A DNA stretch of 64,000 nucleotides from Erythrobacter sp. UBA1916 (GTDB lineage: Bacteria; Pseudomonadota; Alphaproteobacteria; Sphingomonadales; Sphingomonadaceae): the NCBI GenBank assembly GCA_002337385.1, contig DDFY01000038.1, forward strand, positions 1 through 64,000, read 5' to 3'. The position numbers were made by a program, and so were the translations under genes. Positions 58,287-64,000 of this stretch are shown piece by piece. How positions within the stretch are numbered: position 1 is the first letter of the stretch; the number at the start of each line of letters is the position of its first letter. The notes under the pieces are model-generated. The model was not told the origin of the DNA and did not search any database. It saw nothing but the letters and a program-made list of their open reading frames with translations.

Positions 58287-59666
58287 GTGGCACACAACTG
58301 GACTCCCGAGAGCTGGCGCGGTGACCGTTTCACGGCGAAGCACATCCCGCATTACGAGGATCAGGCGGCACTCACCGCCGCCGAGCAGACGCTGGCCGGA
58401 TATCCTCCGCTGGTGTTTGCGGGCGAGGCCCGCGCGCTGAAGGCGGAGCTGGGCAAGGCAGCAGCGGGCGAGGCCTTCCTGCTGCAGGGTGGCGACTGTG
58501 CCGAGAGCTTTGCCGAGTTCAGCCCCAACAACATTCGCGACACCTTCCGCGTGATCCTGCAAATGGCGGCGGTGCTGACCTTTGCCAGCAAGATGCCGGT
58601 GGTGAAGGTGGGCCGCATGGCCGGGCAGTTCGCCAAGCCGCGCAGCGCGCCGACTGAAACACAGGGCGATATCACTGCGCCGAGCTATTTCGGTGACATC
58701 ATCAACGGGATCGACTTCGGCGTGGAAAGCCGCGCCAACGATCCCGAGCGCATGATCCGCGCCTACAGCCAGTCGGCGGCGACGCTGAACCTGCTGCGCG
58801 CCTTTGCTGGCGGTGGCTATGCCAACCTGCGCCAGGTGCATCGCTGGACGCTCGACTTCATGGGCCGCAGCGCCTGGGCCGATCAGTATCAGTCGATCGC
58901 CGACCGGATTGGTGAGGCGCTCGACTTCATGGAAGCCTGCGGCATCGACATCGAGCACGAGCCCGCGCTCAAGGCGGCCAGCTTCTACACCAGCCACGAG
59001 GCGCTGCTGCTTCCCTACGAGCAGGCGCTGACGCGGCAGGATTCGCTGAGCGGTGAATGGTTCGACTGTTCGGCGCACATGCTGTGGATTGGCGACCGCA
59101 CCCGTTTCATCGATTCGGCGCATGTCGAATTCCTGCGCGGGGTGAACAACCCGATCGGCGTGAAGTGCGGCCCGAGCCTTGAGCCCGATGCCCTGCTTGA
59201 AATGCTCGACGTGCTGAACCCCGGCCGCGAAGCCGGGCGGATCACGCTCATCAGCCGCTTCGGCCACGAGAAGGTCGAAGCCGGGCTTGCCCCGCTGGTG
59301 CGCGCCGTGGCCCGCGAAGGCCATCCGGTGGTGTGGAGCTGCGATCCGATGCACGGCAACGTCATCAAGTCCGACTCGGGCTACAAGACGCGTCCGTTCG
59401 AGCGCATCCTTAGCGAGGTGAAGGGCTTCTTCGCCGTGCACCGGGCCGAGGGCACCCATGCTGGCGGCATCCATATCGAGATGACGGGGCAGGACGTGAC
59501 TGAATGCACGGGCGGCGCCGTGGCTATCACCGATGCCGGTCTTGCGGACCGCTATCACACCCATTGCGATCCGCGCCTCAACGCTGCGCAGTCGCTTGAG
59601 CTGGCCTTTACACTGGCCGAAATGCTCAACCTCGAACTGGCCGAACGTGAGCGCGACGCGGCCTGA
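58287..59666 (+). CDS. aroG: 3-deoxy-7-phosphoheptulonate synthase, class II
   Basis: About 459 aa from GTG 58287 (AGGA 7 nt upstream). The first shikimate-pathway enzyme, plant-like class II type. Signature residues are FLLQGGDCAESF near residue 70, KMPVVKVGRMAGQFAKPRSA, and GRITLISRFGHEKV and WSCDPMHGNV near the C-terminus (Mn-binding Cys, His, Glu, Asp set). Class II is typical for alphaproteobacteria. A GAAA-loop terminator follows. Confidence 0.95.
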   Translation: MAHNWTPESWRGDRFTAKHIPHYEDQAALTAAEQTLAGYPPLVFAGEARALKAELGKAAAGEAFLLQGGDCAESFAEFSPNNIRDTFRVILQMAAVLTFASKMPVVKVGRMAGQFAKPRSAPTETQGDITAPSYFGDIINGIDFGVESRANDPERMIRAYSQSAATLNLLRAFAGGGYANLRQVHRWTLDFMGRSAWADQYQSIADRIGEALDFMEACGIDIEHEPALKAASFYTSHEALLLPYEQALTRQDSLSGEWFDCSAHMLWIGDRTRFIDSAHVEFLRGVNNPIGVKCGPSLEPDALLEMLDVLNPGREAGRITLISRFGHEKVEAGLAPLVRAVAREGHPVVWSCDPMHGNVIKSDSGYKTRPFERILSEVKGFFAVHRAEGTHAGGIHIEMTGQDVTECTGGAVAITDAGLADRYHTHCDPRLNAAQSLELAFTLAEMLNLELAERERDAA

Positions 59667-59693
59667 CACGAGGCCGCAAAAAAGGCATTCCAA

Positions 59694-59725
59694 AGGGTCG
59701 GCGAGGAAACTCGCCGGCCCTTTTT
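59694..59725 (+). terminator. Strong terminator of aroG with GAAA tetraloop
   Basis: A 12-bp stem (AGGGTCGGCGAG with CTCGCCGGCCCT, one T-G pair) closed by a GAAA tetraloop and followed by five Ts (59721-59725). Such GNRA loops on long stems are among the most stable terminators. It insulates egtBD from aroG. Confidence 0.9.
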
Positions 59726-59832
59726 GATTGCGAATTCCGGAACCTGGCGAGGGCGGGCGGGTTTACGGTGATGCTAGCTTTCGGCTATTCGGGTCGTGGG
59801 AAGCACCACTGCGACACCACGAGGAGAGGGCC

Positions 59833-61101
59833 TTGGCCGCTGCCGCAACCCACCCCGTATTAGCCCCCGGCAGCCCGCTGGCAGAACGCTATAGCGCTAC
59901 TCGCGCGCTGACAGAAGCGCTGCTCAAGCCGCTGAGCGAAGCCGATGTCACGATCCAGTCGATGCCCGATGCATCGCCTGCGAAGTGGCACGCCGCCCAT
60001 GTCACGTGGTTCTGGGAGACCTTTCTCCTGCGCGACCATTTGGCGGGCTACGAACTGTTCAACGAGCGCTGGCCGTTCCTGTTCAACTCTTACTACGAGG
60101 CCGAGGGCGAGCGGCTGCTGCGTGCGCGGCGCGGAATGCTGTCGCGGCCCACGCTCGCGCAGATCCTCGAATGGCGCGCCGATGTCGATGCGACGATGGA
60201 GAGCCTGTTCGAGCGGCCCGAATGCGCCGACCTTATCGAACTGGGTCTGGCGCATGAACAGCAGCACATCGAACTGTTGCTGACCGACATCAAGCACGCG
60301 CTGTTCTCCAATCCGCTCGGACCTGCAATGTGGGAGGACACCGCAGCGCCGCCCCGCGCCAGCGAGCAACGCGACGGCTGGCTCTCGCACCCCGGCGGGA
60401 TCGCCCGCGTGGGGCATCAGGAGGAGGGCTTCGCGTTCGATAACGAGGGGCCTGTCCACCGCACCATGCTCGAGCCGTTTGCGCTGTCGAAGCGGCTGGT
60501 AACCAATGGCGAGTGGCAGGCCTTTATCGACGATGGTGGCTATCGCACTGCCGCGCTGTGGCTGTCGGACGGCTGGGCCTGGGTCCAGCGCAAGGGCATT
60601 ACCGCGCCGCTTTACTGGCGCGATGACGCGCAATTCACGCACTCCGGCTGGCAGCCGCGCGATCCCGATGCGCCTGTCGCGCATATCTCCTATTACGAGG
60701 CCGATGCCTTCGCCACCTGGGCGGGTGCTCGTTTGCCGACTGAGTTCGAGTGGGAAGCCATCGCGCGCGGTCAGGATACCAGCGGCGACAATCGGCCCGG
60801 CTTTTCCGCGAGTTCAGGCACCCAGCTCGACGGCGCCGCGCCGCCGCTGCCGGCGGGCACGGGGGAACTGTTCGGCGATGTCTGGCAGTTCACCCGCTCG
60901 GGTTATCTGCCCTATCCGCGCTTCGCTCCGGCTGAGGGCGCGGTGGGCGAATACAACGGCAAATTCATGGCCGGACAATGGGTGCTCAAAGGCGCGAGCT
61001 GCGCCACCGTGCGCGGCCATTCGCGTGCCTCCTACCGCAATTTCTTCTACCCGCAGCAACGCTGGCAATTCACCGGCCTGCGCCTCGCAAAGGACATTTG
61101 A
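59833..61101 (+). CDS. egtB: Ergothioneine biosynthesis sulfoxide synthase EgtB
   Basis: About 422 aa from TTG 59833, chosen because GAGGAGAGGG sits just upstream. An N-terminal DinB-like domain carries the iron-binding histidines (KWHAAHVTWFWETF near 53-56, and HEQQH at 141-145). A C-terminal FGE-sulfatase (formylglycine-generating-enzyme-like) domain ends with GQWVLKGASCATVRGHSRASYRNFF. EgtB joins a thiol to trimethylhistidine with O2. The thiol donor (Cys or gamma-Glu-Cys) cannot be told. The TGA overlaps egtD. Confidence 0.93.
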   Translation: MAAAATHPVLAPGSPLAERYSATRALTEALLKPLSEADVTIQSMPDASPAKWHAAHVTWFWETFLLRDHLAGYELFNERWPFLFNSYYEAEGERLLRARRGMLSRPTLAQILEWRADVDATMESLFERPECADLIELGLAHEQQHIELLLTDIKHALFSNPLGPAMWEDTAAPPRASEQRDGWLSHPGGIARVGHQEEGFAFDNEGPVHRTMLEPFALSKRLVTNGEWQAFIDDGGYRTAALWLSDGWAWVQRKGITAPLYWRDDAQFTHSGWQPRDPDAPVAHISYYEADAFATWAGARLPTEFEWEAIARGQDTSGDNRPGFSASSGTQLDGAAPPLPAGTGELFGDVWQFTRSGYLPYPRFAPAEGAVGEYNGKFMAGQWVLKGASCATVRGHSRASYRNFFYPQQRWQFTGLRLAKDI

Positions 61102-62099
61102 TGGCGGCTCAGACCGATATTCGCCCCGACATGCGTATGGTCGATCTCGACGATGACGGCGTCGACCGGGCCTTTCGTGCCGACGTGCTTGAAGGGCTGG
61201 GCGCGCCGCAAAAGGCGATCCCTGCGCGCTGGTTCTACGACGACGAAGGCTCACGCCTGTTCGAGGACATTACCCAGCTGCCCGAATACTATCCGACCCG
61301 CGCGGAGACCGAGATCCTGCGCGAGCGCGGGGCCGACTTTGCTCCCCTCATCGGGCCGGGCCGGGCGGTGGTCGAGTTCGGCTCGGGCTCCTCGCTCAAG
61401 ACCCCGTTGCTGCTCGATGCGATCCGTCCGGGCGCCTATGTCCCGCTCGACATTGCGGGCGATTTCCTGCGCGAATCCTCGGCGGCGCTGGCGGCGAAGT
61501 TTCCCGGGCTTCCGGTGCATCCGGTCGAGGCTGACTTCACGGCGAAGGTCACGCTGCCGGACGAATTGCACCATATGGCCAAGCTCGGTTTCTTCCCCGG
61601 CTCGACCATCGGCAACATGGTCCCGCGCGCTGCGGTCGATCTGCTGCGCACCATGCGGATGACGCTGGGGGGCGATGCGCTGCTGCTGATCGGGGTCGAC
61701 CTGATCAAGGATATCGAGGTGCTCACAGCAGCTTACGACGATGCTGCCGGGGTTACCGCAGCCTTCAACCGCAACCTTCTGAAGCGCATCAACCGCGAGT
61801 TGGGCGGCGATATACCGATTGCTGCCTTCGCCCACCGGGCGCGCTGGAATGATACCTATGCCCGGATCGAGATGCACCTGGAGGCGCGGGCCGAGATTGC
61901 CTTCACCGTCGCCGGGCGTTCCTTTTCCATGCGGGCAGGCGAGACCATCCACACCGAGAACAGCCACAAGTTCGATCTGCGCAGTGCCAACACGCTGCTG
62001 CTGGCCGGGCACTGGACTCCGGTCGAACGCTGGACGGACAGCCAGGACCGCTTTTCCCTGATCCTTGCCCGGGCCGGCGTGCCACGCAAGGCTCCCTGA
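61101..62099 (+). CDS. egtD: L-histidine N-alpha-trimethyltransferase EgtD
   Basis: 332 aa. EgtD converts histidine to hercynine with three SAM. It has EYYPTRAETEILRE, the SAM-binding VVEFGSGSSLKTPLLLDAI, LDIAGDFLRESS and the substrate-pocket region FPGSTIGNMVPRAAVDLL. The DUF2260/EgtD family length is ~320 aa. Translational coupling with egtB (TGATG) supports a two-gene ergothioneine operon; egtA, egtC and egtE are not in the window. Confidence 0.95.
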   Translation: MAAQTDIRPDMRMVDLDDDGVDRAFRADVLEGLGAPQKAIPARWFYDDEGSRLFEDITQLPEYYPTRAETEILRERGADFAPLIGPGRAVVEFGSGSSLKTPLLLDAIRPGAYVPLDIAGDFLRESSAALAAKFPGLPVHPVEADFTAKVTLPDELHHMAKLGFFPGSTIGNMVPRAAVDLLRTMRMTLGGDALLLIGVDLIKDIEVLTAAYDDAAGVTAAFNRNLLKRINRELGGDIPIAAFAHRARWNDTYARIEMHLEARAEIAFTVAGRSFSMRAGETIHTENSHKFDLRSANTLLLAGHWTPVERWTDSQDRFSLILARAGVPRKAP

Positions 62100-62159
62100 T
62101 ATCCACGAGGGAAGGGCCGACAGTCGTAATTCATCAAGTTGGCGTTATATCGGTTGCTT

Positions 62160-62825
62160 ATGGACTGGTCCGCCCTTTCCGAGCAGATCGCGCTCTCGGT
62201 GCGCGAGTTGCCCCGCTCCGGCTTGCTGATGGTCGCCGTGGGAGCGATGGCGCTGGGCATTCTCGGTTCGCTGGTGGGGCGGGGGCTGCCCGCCATCGGC
62301 CGCCTGCTGCGCACGGTCAGCACGCTGGCGCTGATGGGGGTGCTGGTGCTGGTCGTGGTGCAGCTGTCGCGGCTCGATCCGCGCTTTTCGATGGCGGTGC
62401 CCGAGATTGGTCTGCCCGAACAGGTGGTCGAAGGCGGCGAAACGCGCGTGCCGCAGGCGCCCGATGGGCACTATTGGCTGCGCGCGCGGATTAACGGCCA
62501 CGAAGCCCACTTCCTCGTCGACACCGGCGCCACGCTGACCGCGATTTCGCAGGATACTGCCGAGCGGGCAGGTCTTTCTCCCCGCGACGGGGCACTGCCA
62601 ATCCGGATGCAGACCGCCAATGGCCCGGTCGCCGCGCAGATTACCTCGATCGACGAACTGCGCTTCGGCAATGTCGCCGCGCGTGGGCTCGATGCGATCA
62701 TTGCGCCGGGGCTGGGCGAGACCAACGTGATCGGCATGAACCTGCTTTCGCGCCTTGCTTCGGTGCGGATCGAGCAGGGCGAACTGGTGCTGGTGCCCAA
62801 CAATCCGCAGGCGCCGCTAGAATAG
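62160..62825 (+). CDS. Membrane-anchored retropepsin-like aspartic protease
   Basis: About 221 aa from ATG 62160 (TTG 62139 also in frame). Two hydrophobic helices (about 20-40 and 55-72) anchor it, then a single clan AA retropepsin domain with VDTGAT (Asp121) and NVIGMNLLSRLASVRIEQ. One Asp per chain implies a homodimer. Such TIGR02281-type proteases are common in alphaproteobacteria, with few known substrates. Confidence 0.85.
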   Translation: MDWSALSEQIALSVRELPRSGLLMVAVGAMALGILGSLVGRGLPAIGRLLRTVSTLALMGVLVLVVVQLSRLDPRFSMAVPEIGLPEQVVEGGETRVPQAPDGHYWLRARINGHEAHFLVDTGATLTAISQDTAERAGLSPRDGALPIRMQTANGPVAAQITSIDELRFGNVAARGLDAIIAPGLGETNVIGMNLLSRLASVRIEQGELVLVPNNPQAPLE

Positions 62826-62891
62826 CGCGTTGACGATGTCCGTCCGCACGGCCACTCTGCCCGCTTGGAGAAAAGTCCACGGGAGAGGGCT

Positions 62892-64000
62892 ATGGCGGCG
62901 GACAATGCCACCGGTGAAAAATTTGACGTAGCGAAGTTCATTGACGAGCGCCCCGTGGGTGCACGGGAGTATTTCCTGCTCGTCATCGTGTCGGTGATCC
63001 TGTTCCTCGACGGGTTCGACATGTACTTCCTCGGCAAGATTCTCCCCGCCATCGCCGAGGGGCTGGGCGGAACGCCGGTCGATATGCAGCCGGTCGTCAA
63101 TTATCAGCAGATCGGCATGGCCATCGGCGCGTTCATCATGCCGCCGCTGGCCGACCGGATCGGGCGCAAGCCGGTGCTCGCGCTCTGTTTGGTCGGGTTC
63201 GGATCGTTGTCGCTGTGGGCCGCTTTTTCCACCGGGTTCACCATGCTGACGGTGCTGCGCGGCATTTCCGGCATTTTCTTCTCCGCCATGTTGCCGGTGG
63301 GGCTGGCGTTCCTTTCCGAAGCGACCCCCAAGGCGCGCCGGGCGCTGTTCATGTCGATTGCGCTGGTGTGCTTTTCGGGCGGTAACCTCGGTTCGGGCGT
63401 AATGGTGGCCTGGTTCCTCGATGATCTGGGTTGGGAAGGGTTCTTCATCGCTGGCGGCCTGGTGCCGCTGATCGCGCTGCTGCTGCTGTTGATGGTCCGC
63501 GAAAGCCTGGCCTACCGCGTTAACCGCAACCCCGCCGATCCGCGCATCCCGGCGCAGATACAGGCGCTTGACCCGCAGACGCCGATTCCGGCCGGCGCGC
63601 TGTTCCACATGGGCGATCAGGACGAGGTCAGCCCGCTTGGCCCGCTGGCGATGTTCGGCAAGCGCTATCTGGTGCAGACGGTGCTGCTGTTTGCGTTGTG
63701 CTTCTTCTCGCTCGGCAACATCGCGCTGCTGGCGAACTGGCTGGCCACCTTCATGCAGGAGCTGGCCGGTCTGCCGATCGAGACCTTCGCCTTCTACATG
63801 ATCATCGGCTATTTCGGCGGTGCGATGGGCACGCTGATCATGGGCTGGATGATGGACCGGGTGAACCCATACTGGCTCATCACCAGCTATTTCCTCGTCG
63901 ATGCCGTAGCGATCTTCATGATCGGGCAGATTCCTCCGGGAGCTGCCGTGGCCTTTGTCACTGCGCTGATCGTCTGGAACTTCTGCCAGGTCGGCGGCCA
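62892..64000 (+). CDS. MFS transporter, AAHS-like (cut by window edge)
   Basis: At least 369 residues, open to the end of the window. It starts at ATG 62892 with GGAGAGGG just upstream. TM1 holds the DGFDMYF motif and TM2-3 loop the MFS motif PLADRIGRKP; LRGISGIFFSAMLPVG and LSEATPKARRALFMS follow. The DGxD in TM1 is typical of the aromatic-acid/H+ symporter (AAHS) family, but the substrate is not proven. About 10 helices are visible. Confidence 0.85.
   Translation, partial: MAADNATGEKFDVAKFIDERPVGAREYFLLVIVSVILFLDGFDMYFLGKILPAIAEGLGGTPVDMQPVVNYQQIGMAIGAFIMPPLADRIGRKPVLALCLVGFGSLSLWAAFSTGFTMLTVLRGISGIFFSAMLPVGLAFLSEATPKARRALFMSIALVCFSGGNLGSGVMVAWFLDDLGWEGFFIAGGLVPLIALLLLLMVRESLAYRVNRNPADPRIPAQIQALDPQTPIPAGALFHMGDQDEVSPLGPLAMFGKRYLVQTVLLFALCFFSLGNIALLANWLATFMQELAGLPIETFAFYMIIGYFGGAMGTLIMGWMMDRVNPYWLITSYFLVDAVAIFMIGQIPPGAAVAFVTALIVWNFCQVGG

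Noticed and set aside
58203..59693. 496-codon minus-strand frame opposite aroG
   Set aside because: Antisense to a well-supported class II DAHP synthase; no recognisable domain.

Overview
The window looks like a contiguous piece of an alphaproteobacterial chromosome, most likely Sphingomonadales (Erythrobacter/Novosphingobium-like). The evidence is high GC, the aa3 oxidase order ctaD-ctaB-small ORF-ctaG-ctaE-DUF983-surf1-thrC, a plant-type GshA, a class II DAHP synthase, a MucR regulator beside Fur, and the order nifU-nitroreductase-tsaB-rimI-mucR-fur-plsC-miaB-phoH-ybeY-corC. The genus is inference. I see no rRNA, tRNA, CRISPR array, insertion sequence or prophage. Coding density is very high, with many 1-4 bp gene overlaps and about a dozen probable GTG/TTG starts.

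Layout. 1-4.5 kb: cytochrome c oxidase subunits and assembly factors (ctaD is cut by the window edge). 4.5-7.6 kb: thrC, an RlmI/K-like methyltransferase and a DUF1499 membrane protein. 7.7-10.2 kb: folB, an unknown 113-aa protein and moaA-moaD-moaE. 10.2-12.7 kb: a small membrane protein, a lipoprotein, then rplU-rpmA and a GNAT gene. 12.8-16.2 kb: tetR, ygfZ, pyrC, rarD. 16.4-25.1 kb: astD, selO, an alpha/beta hydrolase with a glycosyltransferase, a YfgM-like protein with bamB, and an ICMT-like membrane protein. 25.2-32.2 kb: ubiA, rsmE, gshA with an ABM protein, a soxR/VOC divergent pair, ppk2, a spermidine-synthase-like gene and a marR/membrane-protein divergent pair. 32.2-42 kb: smc, two DsbA-like proteins and DUF721 on the minus strand, then mutY, a Tat-exported serine hydrolase, nudC and frnE. 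42-47 kb: DUF1489, mgtE, a cyclophilin, a tandem SnoaL-like secreted protein and lysR. 46.6-55 kb: the long minus-strand housekeeping run ending in corC. 55-64 kb: an M16 peptidase, class II DAHP synthase, ergothioneine genes egtB-egtD, a retropepsin-like protease and a truncated MFS transporter.

How the genes work together. Most units are housekeeping: respiration, molybdopterin, translation, tRNA modification, DNA repair and envelope assembly. A redox theme recurs: gshA (glutathione), egtBD (ergothioneine), soxR with a SoxR-type promoter, three DsbA-fold oxidoreductases, and NifU. The best-supported regulatory signal is a textbook SoxR promoter (18-bp SoxR box inside a 19-bp spacer) that points away from soxR, at the divergent VOC-family gene. 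I found no clearly new multi-gene defence or biosynthetic system. The findings are mainly regulatory architecture, uncharacterised small or fused proteins, and dispersed inverted repeats.
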